Positions 1 through 6,389 are shown, counted from the first letter of the stretch. The stretch is 8,702 nucleotides of DNA from JAAGZL01 sp050291365 (GCA_050291365.1 JBNKJS010000036.1:1-8702); one strand, 5' to 3'. Made by a program: numbers and translations. Notes: generated from the sequence alone by a model not told the origin.

Positions 1-1389
1 TTTCCACACCTCATCCATCTCGGAGAAATCCTGCTCCGCCTTGCTGATCTGGGACTCCAGGTCCTCCAGACGACGCTTGGAGGCCTCATCCTCCTCCTTG
101 ACCAGGGCCTCGCGTTCGATCTTGAGCTGAATCATGCGCCGTTCCAGGCGATCCATCCCCTCCGGCATGGAGTCTATCTCCATACGGATCCGGGACCCAG
201 CCTCGTCGATCAGATCGATGGCCTTGTCCGGCAACTGACGGTCGGTGATATAGCGGTGAGACAGGGTCGCTGCGGCCACAATTGCGGGATCGGTGATATC
301 CACCCCATGATGCACCTCATAACGCTCCTTGAGGCCGCGCAGGATTGCCACCGTATCCTCCACGGTGGGCTCATCCACCAGCACCTTCTGGAATCTCCTT
401 TCAAGCGCCGCATCCTTCTCCACATATTTACGATACTCATCCAGGGTGGTGGCGCCCACGCAGTGCAGTTCGCCCCGGGCCAGGGCAGGCTTGAGCATGT
501 TGCCCGCATCCATGGAACCCTCGGCCTTGCCCGCACCCACCATGGTGTGCAACTCGTCGATAAACAGGATGATCTGCCCTTCCTGCTTGGCCAGGTCATT
601 CAGCAGGGCCTTGAGGCGCTCTTCAAACTCACCCCGAAACTTGGCCCCTGCAATCAGGGCTCCCAGATCCAAAGAGAGCAGACGTTTGTTTTTGATCCCT
701 TCCGGCACCTCTCCGTTAATGATGCGCTGGGCCAATCCTTCCACGATGGCGGTCTTGCCTACACCAGGTTCACCGATCAGCACCGGGTTGTTCTTGGTGC
801 GGCGCTGCAGTACCTGGATGGTGCGACGTATCTCGTCATCACGTCCGATAACCGGGTCCAGCCGCCCCTGCTCGGCCCGTTCGGTCAGATCAATAGTGTA
901 TTTTTCCAGGGCCTGGCGCTGATCCTCCGCATTGGGGTCATCCACAGACTGGCCACCCCGCAGCTCATCCACCGCCTTTTCAACAGATTCCTTGGTAGCC
1001 CCAGACTTACGCAACAGATCACCAATGGCGCTCTGATCCTCCACGGCTGCCAGTACAAACAGTTCGCTGGAGATATAGCTATCCTTGCGCTGCTGCGAGA
1101 TCTTGTCGGTCTGGTTCAGCAGTCGGCCCAGTTCATTTGAGATATGTAGATCCCCGGCCGCACCCTGCACGCTGGGAAGTCGGTCCAGCAAATCTCCCAG
1201 TCCTGAGCGTAGCTGGTTGACGTTCACATCCGACTGCATCAGCAGATGGCGCACGGTGCCGCCCTCCTGATCCAGCAGCGCCGTCATTAGATGCACTGGC
1301 TCGATAAACTGATGGTCACGCCCCACCGCCATACTCTGAGCATCGGCCAGGGCCATCTGTAATTTACTGGTCAATCTATCCATTCGCAT
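1..1389 (-). CDS. clpB: ATP-dependent disaggregase ClpB (N-terminal 463 residues, runs off left edge)
   Basis: ClpB is a hexameric cytosolic AAA+ chaperone that threads proteins out of aggregates together with DnaK. The visible part starts MRMDRLTSKLQMALADAQS, which matches the E. coli ClpB start closely. An N-terminal Clp repeat domain covers about residues 1-145. The first nucleotide-binding domain follows, with Walker A GEPGVGKT near residue 206, Walker B LFIDELH near 275, and the GATTLDEYRKY and ERRFQ segments after it. From about residue 405 the coiled-coil middle domain begins and is cut by the window edge at EMDEVWK. The second AAA domain lies outside. The ATG at 1387-1389 is chosen because AGGAG sits 7 bases upstream (1397-1401); the ATG two codons later would lose MR. 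A heat-shock promoter lies directly upstream. No frameshift is seen in the visible part. Confidence 0.97.
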   Translation of the reverse strand, partial: MRMDRLTSKLQMALADAQSMAVGRDHQFIEPVHLMTALLDQEGGTVRHLLMQSDVNVNQLRSGLGDLLDRLPSVQGAAGDLHISNELGRLLNQTDKISQQRKDSYISSELFVLAAVEDQSAIGDLLRKSGATKESVEKAVDELRGGQSVDDPNAEDQRQALEKYTIDLTERAEQGRLDPVIGRDDEIRRTIQVLQRRTKNNPVLIGEPGVGKTAIVEGLAQRIINGEVPEGIKNKRLLSLDLGALIAGAKFRGEFEERLKALLNDLAKQEGQIILFIDELHTMVGAGKAEGSMDAGNMLKPALARGELHCVGATTLDEYRKYVEKDAALERRFQKVLVDEPTVEDTVAILRGLKERYEVHHGVDITDPAIVAAATLSHRYITDRQLPDKAIDLIDEAGSRIRMEIDSMPEGMDRLERRMIQLKIEREALVKEEDEASKRRLEDLESQISKAEQDFSEMDEVWK

Positions 1390-1421
1390 GGAATAACTCC
1401 TAAAATATGATGTTATAAGCC

Positions 1422-1450
1422 AGTTGGGGGGAGAACCGGCAGAATTCAAG
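1422..1450 (-). promoter_or_regulatory. Sigma-32 heat-shock promoter of clpB
   Basis: Read on the minus strand, a -35 box CTTGAAT (1444-1450) is followed after 14 bases by CCCCAACT (1422-1429). The known sigma-32 (RpoH) consensus is CTTGAAA, 13-15 bases, CCCCATnT, so only one base of each element departs from consensus. Transcription would start near 1415, giving a leader of about 25 bases that contains the clpB ribosome binding site. A second CTTGAA copy (1473-1478) lacks a partner -10 box. This agrees with clpB being an RpoH regulon member in other gammaproteobacteria. Confidence 0.8.
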
Positions 1451-1516
1451 TGTTGATGATCAAACCAATAAGTTCAAGCTGAGCCGCAAATAGATGCCAA
1501 GGCTACAGAGATTATC

Positions 1517-1546
1517 CGCAAATGAACGCAAATAAACGCGAATATA
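1517..1546. repeat. Three imperfect 10-bp tandem units (CGCAAATGAA type)
   Basis: The units are CGCAAATGAA (1517-1526), CGCAAATAAA (1527-1536) and CGCGAATATA (1537-1546). They lie in the non-coding gap between the acyltransferase gene and clpB, upstream of the clpB promoter. From memory, similar strings (CCGCAGATGAACGCAGATAA-like) occur in intergenic regions of many proteobacteria, but I cannot confirm relatedness here. No function is visible. Confidence 0.6.
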
Positions 1547-1550
1547 CATT

Positions 1551-1568
1551 AGGGTTTTCCTCAACCCT
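1551..1568 (-). terminator. Weak hairpin after the acyltransferase gene
   Basis: AGGGTT (1551-1556) pairs with AACCCT (1563-1568) across a 6-base loop, 40 bases beyond the acyltransferase stop codon on the minus strand. The bases after it on that strand (AATGTATATTCG) are AT-rich but hold no true U run, so it is only a poor candidate for an intrinsic terminator. Read-through into clpB remains possible. Confidence 0.3.
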
Positions 1569-1571
1569 CAC

Positions 1572-1603
1572 CCCTGACACCTCGGCCCTGACACCTCGGC
1601 CCT
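1572..1603. repeat. 14-bp direct tandem repeat, two exact copies plus 4 bases
   Basis: The unit CCCTGACACCTCGG occurs exactly at 1572-1585 and 1586-1599, followed by CCCT (1600-1603). It ends 4 bases before the stop codon of the acyltransferase gene. Two exact copies suggest recent duplication by slippage. It could serve as a variable-number locus; no coding or regulatory role is visible. Confidence 0.85.
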
Positions 1604-1607
1604 ATAA

Positions 1608-2300
1608 TCAGCTAACCCCATCCAGTAAGCTTTGTAGCTCTTCCAGTAGATCTTTTTGTTCACCATCCCCAGCAGATATCTTGGGAAAAGAGTCGATCTG
1701 GGCATTGCTGCGCAGGGCAACTCCCCGTACCACATGACCGACACCACGTACCCCTGAGATACGCATTGGCAGGATATCTACTCCAGTGAGTTGAGCCAGC
1801 CGCGCAACCCCGGGCTTTAATGAAACTTGCGTGCTATCAGGGGGGCAGATCCTGCCGTGGGGAAAGATCGCCACCACATGTCCCTCTTGCAAAGACCTTA
1901 TGGCCGCACGCAGCGCCCGTTCCGGTCTCCTCTCCCGGTCTACCGGGATACCCTTAATGGCCCGAAATAGCCAGTTCAGGCCAAAGCGTTCGTACTCTTC
2001 CCTGGCAATCAGAAAACGAATAGGTCTGCGGGCCGAGGCCAGGATCAGCAATGGATCCAGCCCGGATATATGATTGGAGGCCAGGATAAACGGACCCTGT
2101 TTTGGGATACGCAGCCCATGTAGATTCAGACGGTGATAGCGATAACAGAACAGTCGGTTGAGACCGTCCAGCAGATTCATCCAGCCGCGCCCCCAGTCTA
2201 CCCGGTTGGCCCGGCGGCAGGCATTGATCAGGCGATGCAGTTGCCAGGCCGCAAACAGTAGAGCTACCAGCAAAAGAATCGGGGTCAGTTGATCAGTCAT
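1608..2300 (-). CDS. PlsC-like lysophospholipid acyltransferase family protein
   Basis: This 230-residue protein belongs to the PlsC/LPLAT acyltransferase family, whose members move fatty acyl groups onto glycerophosphate lipids at the inner membrane. A hydrophobic N-terminus (about residues 5-22) is probably a membrane anchor. The family blocks are visible in order: NHISGLD at 76-82 with the catalytic H-x4-D pair (H77, D82), GIPVDR at 117-122, FPHGR at 146-150, LKPG at 161-164 and ILPM at 176-179. Block III is unusual because classical PlsC enzymes read FPEGTR; here histidine replaces the glutamate. The exact acceptor, whether lysophosphatidate or another lysolipid, is therefore uncertain and I give no gene symbol. 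It is last in a tight group with def and the GcvR-like gene, 30 bases after the def stop. The ATG at 2298-2300 has no strong ribosome binding site, so translation may be coupled. Confidence 0.85.
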   Translation of the reverse strand: MTDQLTPILLLVALLFAAWQLHRLINACRRANRVDWGRGWMNLLDGLNRLFCYRYHRLNLHGLRIPKQGPFILASNHISGLDPLLILASARRPIRFLIAREEYERFGLNWLFRAIKGIPVDRERRPERALRAAIRSLQEGHVVAIFPHGRICPPDSTQVSLKPGVARLAQLTGVDILPMRISGVRGVGHVVRGVALRSNAQIDSFPKISAGDGEQKDLLEELQSLLDGVS

Positions 2301-2330
2301 ACATCCATTTTTGCGGGGCGAAAATTGCGC

Positions 2331-2840
2331 CTATTTTTTTTGATATACCTTACGCTGAAACAGATCTGTGCGGCGACTCACCACCCGGTCGATGAACAGC
2401 ATGCCATCCAGATGGTCCAGCTCGTGCTGGATGGCCCGGGCCTCAAACCCCTCCATCTCATACTCTACTGGACTCCCGAAACGGTCCAGTGCCTTTAGTT
2501 TAATTTCGGTGGCCCGAATCACATTACCGGTGTAATCCGGTATGGAGAGACAACCCTCGCGCCCCATCTCAAAGCCGTTCCACTCAGTAATCTCCGGGTT
2601 CACCAGCACCATGTAGCCGTGATTGGGCACCGGCTTTTTGGTTTTGGATACGTCCACGATGATGATGCGTTGCAGCCGCCCGACTTGAGGTGCAGCGATA
2701 CCCACCGCCCCAGGACCAGCCTGGCGGGTCTCCTCCAGCTCATCAATAAAGCCCTGCAACTCATCATCGAACTGCTTGACCTCTTGTGAGACCTGCTTAA
2801 GACGCTCATTGGGAGCAGTTAGAATTTCCAGTACAGCCAT
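2331..2840 (-). CDS. def: Peptide deformylase
   Basis: Peptide deformylase is a metal-dependent enzyme that removes the N-formyl group from nascent proteins in the cytosol. The 169 residues match the usual length. All three family motifs are present: motif 1 AVGIAAPQ (45-52), motif 2 EGCLS with metal ligand C97, and motif 3 QHELDH with ligands H139 and H143 and catalytic E140. Motif 1 normally reads G-x-G-x-AAxQ; the first glycine is alanine here (A45), and the rest of the active site is intact. The gene starts 6 bases after the GcvR-like stop codon and has only a weak purine-rich stretch upstream, which suggests coupling. It is not beside fmt, as the main def gene often is, so it may be a second deformylase; the rest of the genome would decide. 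An A8 run lies just before the stop codon. Confidence 0.95.
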   Translation of the reverse strand: MAVLEILTAPNERLKQVSQEVKQFDDELQGFIDELEETRQAGPGAVGIAAPQVGRLQRIIIVDVSKTKKPVPNHGYMVLVNPEITEWNGFEMGREGCLSIPDYTGNVIRATEIKLKALDRFGSPVEYEMEGFEARAIQHELDHLDGMLFIDRVVSRRTDLFQRKVYQKK

Positions 2841-2846
2841 CTCTGC

Positions 2847-3359
2847 TCAGCCAATTAAAGTCTCAATTCCAGAAACAGCGACATCAATACCCTGATCCAC
2901 CAACCCACTAACCGCCAGCTGCAGCTCCTCTACCGGGGAGTCTGAGTAGCCCTGAATACCCATGATGTAGATCGGATCCTGGTTTGAACCCGCTACATCC
3001 GACTCCAGCTCCAGGATATTCAAACCTGCATCCGCCAGCAGCCCTGTCACCTGGGCTACTATGCCGGCGCGATCGGCGCCCACCACGCGTACCTGGATAT
3101 TCGGCACCACATGGCTGTGCAGATCGCCCTCGATTGGGTCCACGTGCAGTCTGAGGCCCAGATCATCCGCCACCGGCTGCAGGATAGGCTCCACATCGCC
3201 ACTGCCTGAGATCATCAGCATGATAGTGAAGTTGCCGCCCAGACGTAGCATGGAGGCCTCACCAAGATTCCATCCGCCCTTATACAGGGCGTCTGTTACC
3301 CTTGCCACTATTCCCGATCGGTCCTTGCCGACCAGGGTAAGCATTTTCCAGTTATTCAT
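2847..3359 (-). CDS. GcvR-like protein with two ACT domains
   Basis: This 170-residue protein consists of two ACT domains in tandem, about residues 5-80 (starting LTLVGKDRSGIVARVTDAL) and 90-165 (starting VRVVGADRAGIVAQVTGLL). Both carry the D-R-x-G-I-V turn typical of ACT folds. The layout and length match GcvR, the E. coli protein that antagonises the activator GcvA of the glycine cleavage operon when glycine is low. No DNA-binding domain is visible, so it would act through protein contacts or as an amino-acid sensor. No gcvA or gcv genes are in the window, so the GcvR role is only inferred; 'ACT domain-containing protein' is the safe name. It lies 12 bases after pgeF and 6 bases before def in one probable transcript. 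Confidence 0.82.
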   Translation of the reverse strand: MNNWKMLTLVGKDRSGIVARVTDALYKGGWNLGEASMLRLGGNFTIMLMISGSGDVEPILQPVADDLGLRLHVDPIEGDLHSHVVPNIQVRVVGADRAGIVAQVTGLLADAGLNILELESDVAGSNQDPIYIMGIQGYSDSPVEELQLAVSGLVDQGIDVAVSGIETLIG

Positions 3360-3371
3360 AATAATTCTCTG

Positions 3372-4103
3372 CTATTCAATCCAGATAAGAGATGCCATAC
3401 GCCCAGTTATACCGTCTCTGCGGTAGGAAAAAAACCTCTCAGCTTCTGTTACTGTACAGTAATCCCCTCCCCCAATATAACCACAATTCACCGCTTGCAG
3501 ACGGGTTCGGGCCAGACTATAGATATCCGCCAACCATTTGCCGGAACCATTGGCGACAAAGGCCCCTTCATCAGGTGGGTTCTCACTGAGAAATCTCTCC
3601 CTAACCTCATCACCCACCTCAAACTCATCCGGCCCTATGGCAGGTCCCAGCCAGGCCAGCAGCTCCTCTCCCGGCTCACTAAACTTTGCCATGGCCGCCT
3701 CTATGACGCCATCGGCCAGACCACGCCAACCGGCATGGACTGCGGCCACCCTGGTCCCTGTCCGGTTACAGAGTAACAGGGGCAGACAGTCGGCTGTCAT
3801 CACCACACATACATCTCCAGCAACAGTGGTAGTAGCTGCATCAGCACAGTTGCCACTCCCCCCATCCCTGCCCTCCAGCACGGCACAGCCATGTACCTGC
3901 TGCAGCCATCTGGGCTCAGACGGTAGATGTAATTTCTCTGCTAACAGTGCGCGATTCTTCGCCACCATGGCAGGTTCATCACCCACATGATCCCCCAGAT
4001 TTAGGCTGCCATATGGGCCCTGGCTATGCCCGCCATGACGGGTGGTGATTACCACACGCACCTGGTTCGGGGCCGGCCAATCCGGGATGATCCAGTCATC
4101 CAT
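3372..4103 (-). CDS. pgeF: Peptidoglycan editing factor PgeF (YfiH, multicopper-oxidase-like fold)
   Basis: PgeF (E. coli YfiH, DUF152, often labelled polyphenol oxidase or laccase domain) is reported to keep wrong residues such as serine out of peptidoglycan stem peptides; related proteins act on purine nucleosides. The 243 residues match the family's usual length. The metal/catalytic site is complete: QVHG with H71, TADCLPLL with C106 and HAGWRG with H123. GPAIGP (153-158), FEVGDEV and the C-terminal YRRDGITGRMA segment also fit. Its ATG overlaps the end of rluD by 8 bases, with GAGG 9 bases upstream inside rluD. The rluD-pgeF pairing is conserved in gammaproteobacteria, which supports the assignment. 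Confidence 0.95.
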   Translation of the reverse strand: MDDWIIPDWPAPNQVRVVITTRHGGHSQGPYGSLNLGDHVGDEPAMVAKNRALLAEKLHLPSEPRWLQQVHGCAVLEGRDGGSGNCADAATTTVAGDVCVVMTADCLPLLLCNRTGTRVAAVHAGWRGLADGVIEAAMAKFSEPGEELLAWLGPAIGPDEFEVGDEVRERFLSENPPDEGAFVANGSGKWLADIYSLARTRLQAVNCGYIGGGDYCTVTEAERFFSYRRDGITGRMASLIWIE

Positions 4104-5049
4104 GGCTTGCGTCCTCAGCCATAACCGCGAGCAACTCCTGCATATCCCCTGGTGGTTCCACCTTCCACTCCATCCACTCTTTGGTCATGGGGTGCTCTAA
4201 TCCGAGTTTGCGCGCATGCAGGGCCTGACGTCTGAACTTGCGTAGCATCGCCTCTAGTTCAGGAGTTACCTTGGGCGGAATGCGTAGGCGCCCAGCATAG
4301 ACTGGATCTCCCACTAGTGGATAGCGAATATGGGCCATATGCACCCTGATCTGATGGGTCCTGCCGGTCTCCAGAACTACCTTCAGATGGGTATGGAATC
4401 GAAACCGCTCCAGAACACGATAGTGGGTCACGGCGGGTTTTCCGCTAGGGTGAACCGCCATGCGCGTCCTTTGGTTGGGATGACGGCCAATGGGTTGATC
4501 CACGGTTCCACCAGCGGTCATGACGCCGGTCACCACCGCACGATACTCCCGTTTGACCGAGCGTTGTTGTAGCTGTTCCACCAGATATTTGTGGGCAGCT
4601 GTGGTCTTGGCAACCACCAAAAGGCCACTGGTCTCCTTGTCCAGTCGATGCACTATGCCGGCCCGCGGTAGCTGGATTAGGGTTTCATCATGATGCAACA
4701 GGGCATTTTGCAGGGTGCCGTCCGGATTGCCTGCTGCAGGATGGACCACCAGACCAGCCGGTTTGTTTATCACCAGCAGGGAGTCATCTTCATAGAGGAT
4801 ATCTAATGGGATCGGCTGGGGACAACACTCAACCTGATCCTCCATCTCCGCATCCAGCTCCACCAGCTCCCCCCCCAAAACCTTATCTCTGGGACGCATG
4901 GCTGTTACTCCATCCACCATCACCAATCCCTGTTTGATCCAGTTCTGGAGCCTGGCTCGGGAAAAATCAGGAAATAGTGCTGCAAGGGCCTGGTCCAGGC
5001 GCACACCAGCCTGATCTATATTGACCTTGGCATTCAGCTTTTCACCCAT
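4096..5049 (-). CDS. rluD: 23S rRNA pseudouridine synthase RluD
   Basis: RluD makes pseudouridines in helix 69 of 23S rRNA (positions 1911, 1915 and 1917 in E. coli numbering) and aids ribosome assembly. The 317 residues contain an N-terminal S4 RNA-binding domain (about 15-75: RLDQALAALFPDFSRARLQ) and an RluA-type catalytic domain. Its signature GIVHRLDKETSGLLVVAKT carries the catalytic aspartate D137, close to D139 in E. coli. INKPAGLVVHPA (94-105) and GRTHQIRVHMAH further on are also typical. The paralogues RluA and RluC are possible in principle, but the length, S4 domain and placement next to pgeF and opposite bamD favour RluD. The ATG at 5047-5049 has AGGAG 5 bases upstream (5055-5059). 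It is the first gene of the minus-strand group. Confidence 0.95.
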   Translation of the reverse strand: MGEKLNAKVNIDQAGVRLDQALAALFPDFSRARLQNWIKQGLVMVDGVTAMRPRDKVLGGELVELDAEMEDQVECCPQPIPLDILYEDDSLLVINKPAGLVVHPAAGNPDGTLQNALLHHDETLIQLPRAGIVHRLDKETSGLLVVAKTTAAHKYLVEQLQQRSVKREYRAVVTGVMTAGGTVDQPIGRHPNQRTRMAVHPSGKPAVTHYRVLERFRFHTHLKVVLETGRTHQIRVHMAHIRYPLVGDPVYAGRLRIPPKVTPELEAMLRKFRRQALHARKLGLEHPMTKEWMEWKVEPPGDMQELLAVMAEDASHG

Positions 5050-5072
5050 TGCATCTCCTAAGAATGTAATTT

Positions 5073-5100
5073 TTTTACCGGGCCCACAATAGGGTATACT
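5073..5100 (+). promoter_or_regulatory. Candidate sigma-70 promoter of bamD in the divergent rluD/bamD gap
   Basis: TATACT at 5095-5100 is a good -10 box. A weak T-rich -35 (TTTTAC, 5073-5078) lies 16 bases before it. Transcription would start near 5107, in front of an 8-base T run (5110-5117). The GTATAC at 5094-5099 is its own reverse complement, so an rluD promoter on the other strand could overlap it, but I could not place that one with any certainty. Confidence 0.4.
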
Positions 5101-5139
5101 ACCGCACTCTTTTTTTTGTTGAGGTTTATCGCAATCATC

Positions 5140-5967
5140 ATGGCTACTATACGTGTTACGGCCCTGTTCTCTCTACTGCTTTTCGCTTCCGGCTGCACAC
5201 TCATGCCGGAAGAGGATGATATGACCAAGGGCTGGAGTGCCAGCAAATTCTACTCTGAGGCCTCTGTGTCAATGTCAGAGGGCGACTATGAAACAGCTAT
5301 TAAACACTACGAAGGGCTGGAGGCTAGATTCCCTTTTGGCCGTTACGCCATGCAGGCCCAGCTAGATGTGGCCTACGCCTATTACCGCAATGGGGATCAG
5401 GAGCAGGCCATCGCTGCCGCTGACCGTTTTATTAAGCTGCATCCCAATCACCCCTTTGTCGATTACGCCTTCTATCTCAAGGGTATAGTGAACTTTAACC
5501 GCAACATGGGCTTTTTTGACCGCTTTGTACCCATCGACAGCTCTCAGCGTGATTCCTCAGCTGCCATGGATTCGTTTAATGATTTCTCCGAGCTAATACG
5601 CCGCTTCCCCAATAGCAAATACTCTGCTGATGCCAGAAAACGCCTGATCTATCTGCGTAACAATATAGCCGCATCCCAGGTCCACGCCGCCCGTTACTAC
5701 ATGAAACGGGGCGCCTATCTAGCGGCGGCCAACAGATGCGTCAAGGTTGTGGAAAACTATCAGCGTACCCCGGCTGTGAAAGATGCCTTGAAGATTATGA
5801 TCGATGCCTATGACAAGCTTGGCATGGAACAGCTCTCAAGTGATGCCAAGCGGGTCTATGCCCTTAATGAACAGAAAGGTTACTTTAAGGCGGTAGAGCT
5901 GGAACCACTGGATGACCAGCCTGTTGTTAGACAGATTTGGGACTATATAGGTCTGGATGAGAACTAA
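5140..5967 (+). CDS. bamD: Outer membrane assembly lipoprotein BamD
   Basis: BamD (formerly YfiO or ComL) is an essential lipoprotein of the BAM complex that folds beta-barrel proteins into the outer membrane; it sits on the periplasmic face. From ATG 5140 the product has 275 residues. A signal peptide MATIRVTALFSLLLFASGC ends in a lipobox (ASGC), with the lipidated cysteine at residue 19. The rest is a TPR solenoid, for example GDYETAIKHYEGLEARFPFG and GDQEQAIAAADRFIKLHPNH, followed by the family's FNRNMGFFDRF segment and FSELIRRFPNSKYSADARKR. An in-frame TTG at 5116 would add eight residues (LLRFIAII), but the ATG gives a standard lipoprotein signal. GAGG at 5121-5124 is 15 bases from that ATG, longer than usual, so the start is likely rather than certain. 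It is divergent from rluD, as in E. coli. Confidence 0.95.
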   Translation: MATIRVTALFSLLLFASGCTLMPEEDDMTKGWSASKFYSEASVSMSEGDYETAIKHYEGLEARFPFGRYAMQAQLDVAYAYYRNGDQEQAIAAADRFIKLHPNHPFVDYAFYLKGIVNFNRNMGFFDRFVPIDSSQRDSSAAMDSFNDFSELIRRFPNSKYSADARKRLIYLRNNIAASQVHAARYYMKRGAYLAAANRCVKVVENYQRTPAVKDALKIMIDAYDKLGMEQLSSDAKRVYALNEQKGYFKAVELEPLDDQPVVRQIWDYIGLDEN

Positions 5968-5972
5968 AACAC

Positions 5973-5995
5973 AGGGCGGAGCATGGCTCCGCCCT
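5973..5995. terminator. Perfect GC-rich hairpin between convergent bamD and glnB
   Basis: AGGGCGGAGC (5973-5982) pairs perfectly with GCTCCGCCCT (5986-5995) across the 3-base loop ATG. It lies 5 bases after the bamD stop and 15 bases beyond the glnB stop on the other strand. Read on the minus strand it is followed by GTGTTTTAG, a modest U-rich tail, so it suits glnB best. On the plus strand the tail is ATAAG, which is poor. It is probably a shared terminator, stronger for glnB. Confidence 0.8.
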
Positions 5996-6010
5996 ATAAG
6001 AACAGTTTAA

Positions 6011-6349
6011 CTAGATGGCCGCTTCGTCCTCTTCACCGGTACGGATCCGCACAACTTTCTCTACATCTGAAACAAATATCTTACCGTCGCCTATCTTGCC
6101 GGTACGGGCGGAAGAGACAACTGCTTCTATGCACTGATCCAGCTGATCTTCTTTTATGACCAACTCCAGCTTCAGCTTGGGCAGGAAATCCACCACATAC
6201 TCGGCCCCACGATAAAGCTCGGTGTGCCCCTTCTGACGACCAAACCCTTTCACCTCTGTAGCGGTCATACCGGTTATCCCAATGCCCGATAGCGCCTCTC
6301 TAACATCATCTAGTTTAAAAGGCTTTATTATCACATCTACTTTTTTCAT
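6011..6349 (-). CDS. glnB: Nitrogen regulatory protein PII (GlnB)
   Basis: PII is a trimeric cytosolic signal protein that senses 2-oxoglutarate, ATP/ADP and, through uridylylation by GlnD, glutamine; it controls NtrB and the glutamine synthetase adenylyltransferase. The 112 residues are the standard length. The T-loop GHTELYRGAEYVVDF holds the uridylylation site Y51, and TGKIGDGKIFV (83-93) forms the B-loop region. GlnB is preferred over GlnK because residue 5 is aspartate, residue 54 is aspartate (E. coli GlnK has asparagine) and the C-terminus is RTGEEDEAAI, nearly identical to E. coli GlnB. No amtB lies beside it, which also argues against GlnK. GGAG (6360-6363) is 10 bases before the ATG. 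It converges with bamD and shares its terminator hairpin. Confidence 0.95.
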   Translation of the reverse strand: MKKVDVIIKPFKLDDVREALSGIGITGMTATEVKGFGRQKGHTELYRGAEYVVDFLPKLKLELVIKEDQLDQCIEAVVSSARTGKIGDGKIFVSDVEKVVRIRTGEEDEAAI

Positions 6350-6373
6350 TGTTCAGTTTCTCCGGTGCTATTT

Positions 6374-6389
6374 GTATACCAAAATATAC
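6374..6389. promoter_or_regulatory. 16-bp dyad in the glnB leader
   Basis: GTATA (6374-6378) and TATAC (6385-6389) form an inverted repeat around CCAAAA, between the predicted glnB transcription start and its ribosome binding site. It could be an operator, but in AT-rich DNA a 5-base arm pair can arise by chance. Confidence 0.2.

Noticed and set aside
256..1140. Long open frame on the plus strand (294 codons) opposite clpB
   Set aside because: It lies fully antisense to a clearly coding ClpB frame with intact motifs, and its translation shows no recognisable domain. It is a by-product of GC-rich coding sequence.
1517..1603. Possible small CRISPR-like repeat region
   Set aside because: The two repeat types are different, only 10 and 14 bases long and strictly tandem with no spacers; no cas genes are nearby.
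3538..3990. Plus-strand open frame of 150 codons opposite pgeF
   Set aside because: Antisense to the well-supported pgeF gene; low-complexity Ser/Pro/Ala-rich translation and no plausible ribosome binding site.
5116..5139. Upstream TTG start for bamD adding eight residues
   Set aside because: The added LLRFIAII extends the signal peptide without need, and the GAGG motif would lie inside the coding part; ATG 5140 gives a standard lipoprotein signal.
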